A DNA stretch of 64,000 bases from assembly GCF_001499965.1 (NCBI RefSeq), contig NZ_LQIT01000056.1:1-64000 (forward strand), in the 5' to 3' direction. Below, in pieces: positions 15,701 to 23,364 of the stretch. The position numbers were made by a program, and so were the translations under genes. Within the stretch, counting starts at the first letter, position 1. The number at the start of each line of letters is the position of its first letter. Under the pieces are notes generated by a model. That model ran no database searches, had not been told where the DNA came from, and saw only the letters and a list, made by a program, of their open reading frames with translations. The DNA comes from Mycobacterium sp. GA-2829 (GTDB taxonomy: Bacteria; Actinomycetota; Actinomycetes; Mycobacteriales; Mycobacteriaceae).

Positions 15701-17886
15701 GCGACGTCGGTGTTCACCCGGCGCACCATGAAGCCCTCGTCGGTCCACCGTGCCGACACCTCGTCGACCGCGGCGACGGTGCCGGAGACGACGGTCGACT
15801 CGGGGGACGCGCTGATCGCCGCCACCACGTCGGTGCGACCGGCCAGATCCTGTTCGGCCGAGTCGAACGGCAACCGCACCAGGGCCATCGCGCCGGCGCC
15901 CGCCACCGTGCGGAAGCCCCGCGCGCGGTAGCAGGCGACCCTGGCGCCGTGGGCCAGATCGAAGACGCCGGCGACGACGTTGGCGGCGACTTCGCCGACG
16001 GAGTGCCCGATCACCGCGGCCGGTCGCACGCCGCGCTCCCGCAACACCGCTGCCAACCCCACCTGCATCGCGAACGTCAACGCCTGCACGCGGTCGGTAC
16101 CGCCGAGCTCGCCGCTCTGCAGGGCCTCCCGCGGGGAGAAGCCGAGTTCGGCGGCGAAGACGGGTTCGACCGCGTCGATCACCTCGGCGAACGCCGGTTC
16201 GTGCGCGAGTAGTTCGCGGCCCATCCCCGACCAGTGCGACCCGTGTCCGGAGAACACCCACACCGCACCGCCTTCCGCGCCGGGGAGCACGCTGCCCGTC
16301 GCCACCGATGGGGTGCGCCGGTCCTCGGCGAGCGCATCGAGTCCGGCGGCGAGTTCGTCGGCATCACGCGCGACGACGGCAGCCCGCACCGGTTCGTGGG
16401 ATCGCCGCGCCCACAGCGTCGTCGCGACCGCGCCCACCGAATCACCGCGCGCCCGAACATGTTCGGCCAGCACCGCAGCCTGGCGAGCCAGCCGCGCCGA
16501 CGATCGCGCGGACACCGGAACCACCGTCACGCCATCACCACTCGAAACCGAGACCCGCAAAGGCGCCTCTTCGAGCAGGACGTGGGCGATGGTGCCGCCG
16601 TAGCCGTAGCTGCACACCGCAGCCCGGCGCGGGCTGCCGTCGCGGCGCGGCCACGCCTCGACGCTGGTCGGGACCCGCAGGCCGCTGGCCGCCCAGTCCA
16701 CCGCCGGGGTGAGCGTGCGCACGCCCGCGGTCGGCGGGATCGTCTCGTGCTGCAACGCCATCGCCGCCTTGATCAGACCGACCACACCCGCGCCGCCCTC
16801 GAGGTGGCCGGTGTTGGGTTTGACCGATCCGACCCGGCACGGCTGCCCGTCGGCGCGGCGGGCGCCGTAGACCGCGGCCAGGGCGTTGAGTTCGACCGGA
16901 TCGCCGGTCGGGGTGCCGGTGCCGTGCGCCTCGGCGAATTCGACTGTGGCCGGATCGATTCCGGTGGTCGCACAGGTCCGCCGGAACAAGTCGGCCTGGG
17001 CGGCGCCGTTGGGCGACATGATGCCGACCGTGCGTCCGTCCTGGGCCACCGCACCGCCGCGCACCACCGCGATCACGCGGTCGCCGTCGCGTACCGCATC
17101 GGCCAGGCGTTTGAGCACCACCACCGCGGCGCCCTCACCGCGGCCGTACCCGTCGGCGTCGGCGTCGAAGCTCTTGCACCGGCCGTCGGGGGCGGTGGCG
17201 CCTGCCTGGTCGAGGACCCTGGTCAACCCGGGGCCGATCAGCGCGCTCACCCCGCCGGCCAGCGCCAGCGAGGTCTCGCCCGTGCGCAGCAGTTGGCAGG
17301 CCTGGTGCACCGCGACCAGCGAGGCCGCGCACGCCGCGTCGAGCGCGACGCTGGGACCGCGCAGGTCGAGCAGGTGGGAGACGCGGTTGGCGATCCCGCA
17401 CAGCGAGGTGCCGATTCCGGTCCACGCCTCGATGCCCGGCAGGTCCTCCATGATCAGCTTGCCGTAGTCGTCGGAGTTCACGCCCATCAGCACCGCGGTA
17501 TCGCTCCCCGCCAGCGACCGCGGCGGCACGCCCGCGTGTTCCAGTGCCTCCCAGGACACTTCGAGGGCCAGGCGCTGCTGAGGGTCCATCAGCTCGGCTT
17601 CGCGCGGGGACACCCCGAAGAACTCGGCGTCGAAACCGGCGAGGTCGTCGAGGAACGTGCCCCACGGTGTGGTCTCGCGCAGCACCGCGGCGTTGCGAGG
17701 GTCGCGGCGCAGGTAGGGCTCCCAGCGATCGGCGGGCACCTCCCGCACCCGACTGCCGCCGTCGAGCAGGAAATCCCAGAACGCGGCGGGGGTGCCGATG
17801 TCGCCGGCCAGTCGGCAGCCGATGCCGACGATCGCGATGGGTTCGGGGCCGGCGCTCTGGTTAGCCTTGCCTAACTCAGTCGACAT
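12775..17886 (-). CDS. type I polyketide synthase, KS-AT-DH-KR-ACP, 6-methylsalicylate-synthase-like
   Basis: A 1,703-residue single-module PKS. KS is at about 14-440 (Cys186 in LDAACAASL, His321 in HGTGT, His361 in NTGH). AT is at about 540-840 (Ser629 in GHSVGE, His731 in VAFH, nearer to malonyl- than methylmalonyl-type). A DH/thiohydrolase hot-dog region starts with His934 in DHPVQGTEIVPAAVLLNTF. KR follows at about 1350-1520 (GGTGVLG, Ser-Tyr1507), then a C-terminal ACP (Ser1654 in GVDSIMT). There is no ER or thioesterase. Size, domain order and the motifs GTEIVPAA and LLDAATSAASTIF resemble iterative bacterial 6-MSA synthases; the product is inference. It stands alone, convergent with the HNH gene. 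An iron-box-like site overlaps codons 5-11. Confidence 0.85.
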   Translation of the reverse strand: MSTELGKANQSAGPEPIAIVGIGCRLAGDIGTPAAFWDFLLDGGSRVREVPADRWEPYLRRDPRNAAVLRETTPWGTFLDDLAGFDAEFFGVSPREAELMDPQQRLALEVSWEALEHAGVPPRSLAGSDTAVLMGVNSDDYGKLIMEDLPGIEAWTGIGTSLCGIANRVSHLLDLRGPSVALDAACAASLVAVHQACQLLRTGETSLALAGGVSALIGPGLTRVLDQAGATAPDGRCKSFDADADGYGRGEGAAVVVLKRLADAVRDGDRVIAVVRGGAVAQDGRTVGIMSPNGAAQADLFRRTCATTGIDPATVEFAEAHGTGTPTGDPVELNALAAVYGARRADGQPCRVGSVKPNTGHLEGGAGVVGLIKAAMALQHETIPPTAGVRTLTPAVDWAASGLRVPTSVEAWPRRDGSPRRAAVCSYGYGGTIAHVLLEEAPLRVSVSSGDGVTVVPVSARSSARLARQAAVLAEHVRARGDSVGAVATTLWARRSHEPVRAAVVARDADELAAGLDALAEDRRTPSVATGSVLPGAEGGAVWVFSGHGSHWSGMGRELLAHEPAFAEVIDAVEPVFAAELGFSPREALQSGELGGTDRVQALTFAMQVGLAAVLRERGVRPAAVIGHSVGEVAANVVAGVFDLAHGARVACYRARGFRTVAGAGAMALVRLPFDSAEQDLAGRTDVVAAISASPESTVVSGTVAAVDEVSARWTDEGFMVRRVNTDVAFHSPAMDALTAELASLTAGLGPSRPAEVPIYSTALADPRSDAPRDPDYWVANLRGRVRFAEAVTAAAEDGHRLFLEVSAHPVVAHSIAETLSHLGIREHAVVPVLRREQPEQTTVAAAVGALYCHGAPVSYGVVPQTDWATDLPGTQWVHRRHWRTPTAPPGGRGVHEPESHTLLGGVMEVTGAVPARVWQTRLDVSTRPYPGDHPVQGTEIVPAAVLLNTFLTAAGTDLADVRLRTPVPPGRARDIQVVAQDRSLALASRLVDDDGGEAGSGWLTHCTALAAQTAEPVPTVLDEDEIRSRCTEVLPAGHVVDTLATLGVAAMGFGWQILELHRGEGELFARVAADTDGSTPATWAGLLDAATSAASTIFDGPPRLRMPARIERVHVHDKPPAVALLHVRRRSTGTVTDVLLAEESGAVSVSLTGMAFEELENPSGRDTVRLLHHVAWHPVDWPDADPPAEVTLVGGDAATHAFVVRDLDEAGVPHRTVSDATELGMSAAGAVLVLPSADATPQASAELVLSTLQRLDGVGSQARLWVLTSDVHEGVNPAHAPLWGLARVAAAEHPQLWGGVLDVTGERLPVRALGVLAGHGVVVVRDGVAYAARLAHADGGEAAPLRCSPGGTYLITGGTGVLGLRLAQRLADLGARRLVLVSRSGVPDRSVWDEHADREAVAVVSTLEQRGVSVRVAAVDVGAPGATEQLRSALADLPPVRGVIHAAGVEAGALLATTTPEELDAAMRPKVDGMAALHELFPPGALDWMVLFSSCGYLAGFPGQGAYACGNAYLDAFARYRRRLGDRTTSVAWTAWRGMGMGSTSGFVAAQLEALGMGTVGLDDAMRALDSALRDDDANVVVLPVLPSAASVPMLADVAPVETDAAAPAVEDRGDEDVSDWAARQVLTAVAAELGCAAEDVDVRLPLVEIGVDSIMTVSLRRQLEKQTGLHLPPTLLWEYPTAAAVTERITELLTVEDSSAA
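17856..17874 (-). promoter_or_regulatory. IdeR/DtxR iron-box-like sequence inside the PKS 5' coding end
   Basis: On the minus strand TTAGGCAAGGCTAACCAGA matches the mycobacterial IdeR consensus TTAGGTTAGGCTAACCTAA at 15 of 19 positions, including an unbroken AGGCTAACC core. It starts 12 bp downstream of the A of the ATG at 17886 and encodes residues 5-11. Its position would suit a roadblock, or a promoter whose start lies very close to the ATG. Confidence 0.55.
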
Positions 17887-17931
17887 GCGGACAATATTCG
17901 CACAACCGGGTGCCCCCGGGGCGACCACCTC

Positions 17932-19110
17932 TCAGTCGGCGAGTAGCGCGCGCACCACACCGTCGGCCAACAGGCGGCCGCGGTCGGTCAGCACCAGCCG
18001 CGAGCCGGCGACCACCGCCAGACCGTCGGCGACGACCGCGTCCACCCGAGCGCGCTCGGACGCGGTGAGGACGGACAGCGGCAGCCCGTCGCGCAACCGC
18101 ACGCCCAACAACACGTCCTCGGTGTGGCGCGCGGCCGCATCGAGCACCTCGAAGTCGGCGACCGGGAGCACGTTCTCGACCAGGGCGGCCGCGTAGGTGT
18201 TCGGGTGCTTGACATTCCACCACCGGGTCTCGCCGAGGAAACCGTGCGCACCCGGTCCGGCGCCCCACCACTCCCCGCCCGCCCAGTAGCCGAGATTGTG
18301 CCTGCACTCGCCACCGGGACGGGACCAGTTCGACACCTCGTACCAGTCGAATCCCGCGTCGGCCAATCGCGCGTCGAGCAGTTCGTACCGCGCCGCCAGC
18401 ACGTCGTCGTCGGGAGCTGCCACCTCACCACGGCGCACCCGCCGGGCCAGTGCGGTCCCGTCCTCGACCACCAGCGCGTAGGCCGAGACGTGGTCCACCC
18501 CGGCGCCGATCGCGGCGTCGACCGAGCGGCGCAGATCGTCGTCGGTCTCCCCCGGCGTCCCGTAGATCAGATCGAGGTTGACGTGTCGGAATCCGGCCGC
18601 CCGCGCCTCCCCGGCGGCGGCCACGGCCCGGCCCGGGGAGTGCAACCGGTCGAGCACCGTGAGCACGTGGCGGGCGATCGACTGCATGCCCAGCGACACC
18701 CGGGTGTAGCCGGCGGCCAACAACGCGTCGAACAGTTCGGGCCCCGACGATTCGGGGTTGGCCTCGGTGGTGACCTCGGCGCCGGGCGCCAACTCGAAAT
18801 GGTCGCGCACGGCGTCCAGCACGGCGGTCAGCCCCGCACCGCCCAGCAGCGACGGGGTGCCGCCGCCGACGAACACGGTCTGCACCGGTGGGGGCGCACC
18901 CAGTGTGCGGGCGGCCAGCGCCAACTCCGCACGCATCGCGGCCAGCCAGCCCTCGGGGTTGGCACCGCCCGCCTCGGCCGGGGTGTAGGTGTTGAAGTCG
19001 CAGTACCCGCACCGGGTCGCGCAGAACGGGACGTGGATGTAAATACCGAACGGCCGCCCCGAAGTGGCGGCCAGCTCGGGCACGCGTACGGGGGCGGTGC
19101 GAAGGCTCAC
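17932..19110 (-). CDS. hemW: HemW, radical-SAM heme chaperone (coproporphyrinogen III oxidase-like)
   Basis: A 392-residue radical SAM protein. The cluster motif CATRCGYC (CxxxCxYC) sits near residues 27-34, the SAM-binding GGGTPSLL follows, and the HemW-specific HNLGYW is present. HemW inserts heme into client proteins such as respiratory enzymes and lacks true coproporphyrinogen oxidase activity. It corresponds to Rv2388c. The GTG at 19110 is the best start found, but GGAGG lies only one base upstream of it, which is too close, so the true start may be a few codons away. The gene follows the aldehyde dehydrogenase by 23 bp on the same strand. Confidence 0.88.
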   Translation of the reverse strand: MSLRTAPVRVPELAATSGRPFGIYIHVPFCATRCGYCDFNTYTPAEAGGANPEGWLAAMRAELALAARTLGAPPPVQTVFVGGGTPSLLGGAGLTAVLDAVRDHFELAPGAEVTTEANPESSGPELFDALLAAGYTRVSLGMQSIARHVLTVLDRLHSPGRAVAAAGEARAAGFRHVNLDLIYGTPGETDDDLRRSVDAAIGAGVDHVSAYALVVEDGTALARRVRRGEVAAPDDDVLAARYELLDARLADAGFDWYEVSNWSRPGGECRHNLGYWAGGEWWGAGPGAHGFLGETRWWNVKHPNTYAAALVENVLPVADFEVLDAAARHTEDVLLGVRLRDGLPLSVLTASERARVDAVVADGLAVVAGSRLVLTDRGRLLADGVVRALLAD

Positions 19111-19133
19111 GCCTCCATCGTCCCAGCGTGGCG

Positions 19134-20594
19134 TCAGATGGCGTAATCGCGCCGTTGGTGCTGCACGGAGACCCAGTGCTCGGTGGTGAACTCGTCGATG
19201 GCCCACTTCCCGCCGAAGCGGCCGACGCCGGAGGCCTTCTCCCCGCCGAACGCGGTGTTGGCGTCGTCGTTGACCGGGGCGTCGTTGACGTGGGTCATGC
19301 CGGCGTCGATGCGGCGGGCGAACCGGACCGCGCGATCGACGTCGCGGCTGAACACCGCCGAGGACAACCCGTATTCGGTGTCGTTGGCCAGCTTCAGCGC
19401 ATCCTCCTCGCCCTTGGCGCGCACGACCGTCATCACCGGTCCGAACACCTCTTCGCGGGCGGTGGCGCAGTCGTTGGGGCCGAGCAGCACATGCGGCGGC
19501 AGTCCCTGCCCGGTCGGACCGACCGGATCGCCCCCGACGACCACCTGCGCGCCCTCGTCGCGGGCCCTGGCGATCTTGTCCTGCACGGATTCGAGCTGCG
19601 AGGAGTTGATGATCGGGCCGATCTGGGTGTTCTCGTCGGCGGGGTCGCCGACCTTCAGCGCGCGCACGCGCTCGGCGAAACGGTCGACGAACTCGTCGTG
19701 CACGGTGTCGTCGACGATGAGCCGGTTGCCGATCATGCAGATCTGGCCCTGGTGGAAGTAGGAGCCGAACACCGCCGCGTCGACGGCCAGGTCGAGGTCG
19801 GCGTCGTCGAGCACGACGATCGGGCCGTTGCCGCCGAGTTCGAGGGCGAGGTGTTTGAGCCCCGCCTTCTGCGCGATCCCGCGCCCGACCGGCGTCGACC
19901 CGGTGAACGACACGACCCGCGGGGTCGGGTGCTCGACGATCGCGTCGCCGATGTCGGAGCCGCCGCCGACGACCACCGAGAGCAGACCCGGCGGCAACCC
20001 GGCCTCCTCGAAGATCCGCGCCAACAGCAGCCCGCCGGTCACCGGGGTGTCGCCCGCCGGTTTCAGCACGACGGCGTTCCCGCACGCCAGCGCGGGCGCC
20101 ACCGACCGGTTCGACAACTGCATCGGGAAGTTCCAGGGCGAGATCACCGCGACCACCCCGACCGGCTCGCGGTAGACGCGGTTCTCCTTGCCCGGGATGT
20201 CCGACGGCAGGATCGACCCCTCGACGTGGTGCGGCATCGACGCGGCCTCCCACAGCACCGACCGCACCAGGCCCCATTCGAGTTCGGCCTTGGCGACGGT
20301 GCCGCCGCTCTCGCGGATCAGCCAGCGGGTGATCTCGTCCTTGCGGTCGCCCATCACGTCGGCGGCGGCGCGCATCACCGCGGCGCGTTCAGCGGGCGGT
20401 GCGGCGGCCCAGTCGGCCTGGGCCTCCGTGGCGGCGACGTAGGCCTCGTCGAGGTCGTCGGCGTTGGCCTGCGGGATGCTGGTCAGCACCTCGCCGGACC
20501 AGGGATTGACGTCGTCGCGGGACTTGCCCGCCGAGCCGCCGCGCCAGGTGCGGCCAATGGGCATCTCGGTGAAGGCGGGATACGGAGAAGGCAT
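19134..20594 (-). CDS. aldehyde dehydrogenase family protein (benzaldehyde-dehydrogenase-like)
   Basis: A 486-residue NAD(P)-dependent aldehyde dehydrogenase. It has the Rossmann/NAD motif FTGSTPVGRGIAQKAG, the general base Glu in LELGGNGPIVVLDDAD and the catalytic Cys in YFHQGQICMIGNRL. The C-terminal EFTTEHWVSVQHQRRDYAI resembles the benzaldehyde/vanillin dehydrogenase subgroup. It would oxidise an aromatic or other aldehyde to the acid in the cytosol. It is transcribed away from the sirA leader and toward hemW. A PKS making an aromatic acid lies 2.7 kb away, but no link is shown. Confidence 0.88.
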   Translation of the reverse strand: MPSPYPAFTEMPIGRTWRGGSAGKSRDDVNPWSGEVLTSIPQANADDLDEAYVAATEAQADWAAAPPAERAAVMRAAADVMGDRKDEITRWLIRESGGTVAKAELEWGLVRSVLWEAASMPHHVEGSILPSDIPGKENRVYREPVGVVAVISPWNFPMQLSNRSVAPALACGNAVVLKPAGDTPVTGGLLLARIFEEAGLPPGLLSVVVGGGSDIGDAIVEHPTPRVVSFTGSTPVGRGIAQKAGLKHLALELGGNGPIVVLDDADLDLAVDAAVFGSYFHQGQICMIGNRLIVDDTVHDEFVDRFAERVRALKVGDPADENTQIGPIINSSQLESVQDKIARARDEGAQVVVGGDPVGPTGQGLPPHVLLGPNDCATAREEVFGPVMTVVRAKGEEDALKLANDTEYGLSSAVFSRDVDRAVRFARRIDAGMTHVNDAPVNDDANTAFGGEKASGVGRFGGKWAIDEFTTEHWVSVQHQRRDYAI

Positions 20595-20701
20595 CCCGCG
20601 GACCTACCCGGTGCCCGGTCGGCGAAACGGGGGCCTGCGCGGAGTTTTGCTCACCGCGAGCGCAAATATGCCCCGGTTAGGGGCGGTGCGGCTTCCCGTG
20701 G

Positions 20702-20707
20702 CACAAT
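20702..20707 (+). promoter_or_regulatory. -10 element of the leaderless sirA leader transcript
   Basis: CACAAT lies six bases upstream of the GTG at 20714, the spacing expected when transcription starts at the first base of a start codon. No -35 is evident, as is common in mycobacteria. This would make the cysteine-rich short ORF leaderless. Confidence 0.55.
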
Positions 20708-20713
20708 GGCGCC

Positions 20714-20809
20714 GTGACCGCTGTCCCGACCCTCCGCACCCGCTTCGCGCTGGTCGCTCGGCGGCATGTCGACTTCAAGCGCGTGTGCACCTGTCGCTGT
20801 TTGCCTTGA
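20714..20809 (+). CDS. cysteine-rich leaderless leader peptide upstream of sirA
   Basis: A 31-codon ORF starting with GTG and reading (V)TAVPTLRTRFALVARR at its N-end and VCTCRCLP before the TGA. Three of the last seven residues are Cys. It starts about six bases after a -10 element and ends 124 bp before sirA. This is the layout of the leaderless polycysteine ORFs described as cysteine-responsive attenuators in mycobacteria: ribosomes pausing at Cys codons when cysteine is short free the ribosome-binding site of the next gene. The same start sits in frame -1 relative to a longer open frame running into sirA, which I do not regard as coding. Confidence 0.75.
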   Translation: MTAVPTLRTRFALVARRHVDFKRVCTCRCLP

Positions 20810-20909
20810 CGCGCCTGATCTAGGACCCAGCCCACCCCCCGATTTTCAGCTGGCCGCCGGATCTGCGCCGCCGGTCAGCCCACCGGTGATCCAGCGCGGT
20901 CCGAACGCC

Positions 20910-20926
20910 GGCTTCGAGAAGGAGCC
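20910..20926 (+). promoter_or_regulatory. hairpin sequestering the sirA Shine-Dalgarno
   Basis: GGCUUC (20910-20915) can pair with GGAGCC (20921-20926) over six bases including one G-U, with loop GAGAA. The GGAG of the sirA ribosome-binding site lies in the stem, eight bases or so before the ATG at 20934. This gives a structure by which the cysteine leader could gate translation. Confidence 0.5.
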
Positions 20927-20933
20927 AACCTCT

Positions 20934-22628
20934 ATGACCGAGACTCCGGCCCAGGCCAAGCCTCGTCCCGCCAAGCCCGCGAAGCGTCCCCGCGGCGAAG
21001 GTCAGTGGGCGCTCGGGTACCGCGAGCCGCTCAACGCCAACGAGCAGTCCAAGAAAGACGACAACCCGCTCAACGTGCGCGAGCGCATCGAGAACATCTA
21101 CGCCCCCGGCGGCTTCGAGACCATCGACAAGGGCGACCTGCGCGGCCGTTTCCGCTGGTGGGGCCTGTACACGCAGCGCAAGCCCGGCTTCGACGGCACG
21201 TGGACCGGTGATGAGAACACCGACATGCTCGAAGACGAGTACTTCATGCTCCGGGTCCGCAGCGACGGCGGCGCGCTGACGGCCAAGGCGCTGCGCACCC
21301 TCGGCGAGATCTCCACCGAGTTCGCGCGCGACACCGCCGACATCTCCGACCGGCAGAACGTCCAGTACCACTGGATCGACGTCCGGAACATGCCGGAGAT
21401 CTGGCGCCGGCTCGACGAGGTCGGTCTGCAGACCACCGAGGCGTGCGGCGATTGCCCGCGTGTGGTGCTGGGCTCCCCGCTGGCGGGTGAGTCGCTCGAC
21501 GAGGTCATCGACGGCACCCCCGCGGTCAACGAGATCGTCAAGCGCTACATCGGCAAGCCCGAGTACTCGAACCTGCCCCGCAAGTTCAAGACCGCGATCT
21601 CCGGTCTGCAGGACGTCGTGCACGAGGTCAACGACGTCGCGTTCATCGGTGTGAACCACCCCGAGCACGGCCCCGGCTTCGACCTGTGGGTCGGCGGCGG
21701 CCTGTCCACCAACCCGATGCTGGGTCAGCGGGTCGGCGCCTGGGTGCCGCTCGACGAGGTGCCCGACGTCTGGGAGGGCGTGGTCTCGGTGTTCCGCGAC
21801 TACGGCTACCGCCGACTGCGGTCGAAGGCGCGGCTGAAGTTCCTGATCAAGGACTGGGGCGTCGAGAAATTCAGGAAAGTTCTCGAACAGGAATATCTCG
21901 GCCGAGAACTCATCGACGGTCCGGCGCCCGAGCCGGTAACTCGGCCGATCGACCACGTCGGTGTGCAGAAGCTCAAGAACGGCCTCAACGCCGTCGGCGT
22001 CGCGCCGATCGCCGGCCGTGTTTCGGGCACCATCCTGCAGAAGGTGGCCGACCTCGCCGAGGCCGCGGGCTCCGACCGCATCCGCTTCACGCCGTACCAG
22101 AAGCTGATCGTGCTCGATGTGCCCGACGAGAAGCTCGACGAGCTCAGAGAGGGGCTCGACGCGCTGGGCCTGCCGTCGACGCCGTCGCACTGGCGGCGCA
22201 ACCTGATGGCCTGCACCGGCATCGAGTTCTGCAAGCTGAGCTTCGCCGAGACCCGCAGCCGTTCCCAGGTGCTGGTACCCGAACTCGAGAAGCGGCTCGA
22301 GGACATCAACGCCCAGCTCGACGTGCCGGTGACGATCAACATCAACGGCTGCCCGAACTCGTGCGCACGCATCCAGGTCGCCGACATCGGCTTCAAGGGC
22401 CAGATGGTCGACGAGGGCAACGGTCCCGAGGAGGGTTTCCAGGTGCATCTCGGCGGCAGCCTCGGCCTGGACAGCGGTTTCGGCCGCAAGCTGCGCCAGC
22501 ACAAGGTGCTCGCCACCGAGCTGGGTGACTACATCGAGCGGGTGGTTCGCAACTTCGTGAAACAACGCGAGCACGGTGAGCGTTTCGCAACGTGGGCCCT
22601 ACGAGCAGACGAGGCGGACTTGCGATGA
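20934..22628 (+). CDS. sirA: ferredoxin-dependent assimilatory sulfite reductase
   Basis: A 564-residue siroheme/[4Fe-4S] enzyme reducing sulfite to sulfide, corresponding to Rv2391. Cluster and siroheme ligands are CTGIEFCKL and NGCPNSC. The Tyr of WWGLYTQ (residue 79) and the Cys of TEACGDCPR (about 171) match the pair that forms a covalent Tyr-Cys adduct in the M. tuberculosis enzyme. The start MTETPAQAK has AAGGAG upstream, inside a hairpin. It heads the sirA-cysH-che1 operon and is probably controlled by the leader peptide at 20714. An N-terminal Lys/Pro-rich extension of about ten residues is longer than in M. tuberculosis. Confidence 0.97.
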   Translation: MTETPAQAKPRPAKPAKRPRGEGQWALGYREPLNANEQSKKDDNPLNVRERIENIYAPGGFETIDKGDLRGRFRWWGLYTQRKPGFDGTWTGDENTDMLEDEYFMLRVRSDGGALTAKALRTLGEISTEFARDTADISDRQNVQYHWIDVRNMPEIWRRLDEVGLQTTEACGDCPRVVLGSPLAGESLDEVIDGTPAVNEIVKRYIGKPEYSNLPRKFKTAISGLQDVVHEVNDVAFIGVNHPEHGPGFDLWVGGGLSTNPMLGQRVGAWVPLDEVPDVWEGVVSVFRDYGYRRLRSKARLKFLIKDWGVEKFRKVLEQEYLGRELIDGPAPEPVTRPIDHVGVQKLKNGLNAVGVAPIAGRVSGTILQKVADLAEAAGSDRIRFTPYQKLIVLDVPDEKLDELREGLDALGLPSTPSHWRRNLMACTGIEFCKLSFAETRSRSQVLVPELEKRLEDINAQLDVPVTININGCPNSCARIQVADIGFKGQMVDEGNGPEEGFQVHLGGSLGLDSGFGRKLRQHKVLATELGDYIERVVRNFVKQREHGERFATWALRADEADLR

Positions 22629-22660
22629 GCGCTTGCGCGAAGAGCGGAGAACACCGGTGA
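22625..22660 (+). CDS. 11-codon coupling ORF between sirA and cysH
   Basis: An ATG overlapping the sirA stop (ATGA) opens MSACAKSGEHR, whose TGA overlaps the GTG of cysH. It could keep ribosomes on the message between two genes that otherwise do not overlap. It contains one Cys. It may simply be chance in a 28-bp gap; no other evidence supports a functional peptide. Confidence 0.3.
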   Translation: MSACAKSGEHR

Positions 22661-23364
22661 CGGATTTGATCTCGGATGTCGACCTGCAGCAGCTGGCCGA
22701 ACGCGGCGCGGCCGAACTCGGCCCGGACGCCAGCGCGTGGGATCTGTTGCGCTGGACCGACGAGAATTTCGCGGGTGATTACGTCGTCGCGTCGAACATG
22801 CAGGACGCCGTCCTGGTCGACATGGCCGCCAAGGTCCGCCCCGGCGTGGACATTCTGTTCCTCGACACCGGCTACCACTTCGCCGAGACGATCGGCACCC
22901 GCGACGCGGTGCAGGCGGTGTACGACGTCAACGTCGTCAACGTCAGCCCGGAGCGGACCGTCGCCGAACAGGATGCCCTGCTCGGCAAGGACCTGTTCGC
23001 GCGCGAACCCAACGAATGCTGCCGGCTGCGCAAGGTGCAGCCGCTGACGAAGGCGCTCGCCGGTTATTCGGCGTGGGTCACCGGCATCCGCCGCGTCGAG
23101 GCGCCCACCCGCGCCAACGCGCCGCTGATCAGCTGGGACAAGGCTTTCGGGCTGGTCAAGATCAACCCGCTCGCGGCGTGGTCCGACGAGGAGATGCAGG
23201 CCTACATCGACGCCAACGGTGTGCTGGTGAACCCGCTGGTCGACGAGGGCTACCCGTCGATCGGCTGCGCTCCATGCACGGCCAAACCGATCGAGGGCGC
23301 CGATCCGCGCAGCGGACGCTGGGCCGGCACCGGCAAGATCGAATGCGGGCTGCACCAGTCTTGA
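22657..23364 (+). CDS. cysH: adenylylsulfate (APS) reductase
   Basis: A 235-residue assimilatory APS reductase corresponding to Rv2392. The [4Fe-4S] cysteines are in ECCRLRK and GCAPC, and the C-terminal catalytic Cys is in TGKIECGLH. The presence of the CC/CxxC set marks APS rather than PAPS specificity. It reduces APS to sulfite and AMP with thioredoxin, feeding SirA. The GTG start at 22657 follows GGAG at good spacing. It overlaps the next gene by four bases (TTGA), so the operon is tightly coupled. Confidence 0.96.
   Translation: MTDLISDVDLQQLAERGAAELGPDASAWDLLRWTDENFAGDYVVASNMQDAVLVDMAAKVRPGVDILFLDTGYHFAETIGTRDAVQAVYDVNVVNVSPERTVAEQDALLGKDLFAREPNECCRLRKVQPLTKALAGYSAWVTGIRRVEAPTRANAPLISWDKAFGLVKINPLAAWSDEEMQAYIDANGVLVNPLVDEGYPSIGCAPCTAKPIEGADPRSGRWAGTGKIECGLHQS

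Noticed and set aside
12763..17874. Long open frames on the plus strand opposite the PKS gene (for example 12763-14886 and 16234-17874)
   Set aside because: They are Arg/Pro/His-rich, show no domain motif, lack ribosome-binding sites and lie wholly opposite an intact PKS; they are GC-driven shadows.
20766..20933. An in-frame N-terminal extension of sirA starting at 20766
   Set aside because: It would bypass the strong SD at 20921, has no SD of its own, and the region is better explained by the cysteine-rich leader ORF in another frame.
20820..22574. A 584-codon open frame antisense to sirA
   Set aside because: No recognisable motifs and a Leu/Val/Arg/Asp-rich shadow composition; sirA itself is unambiguous.
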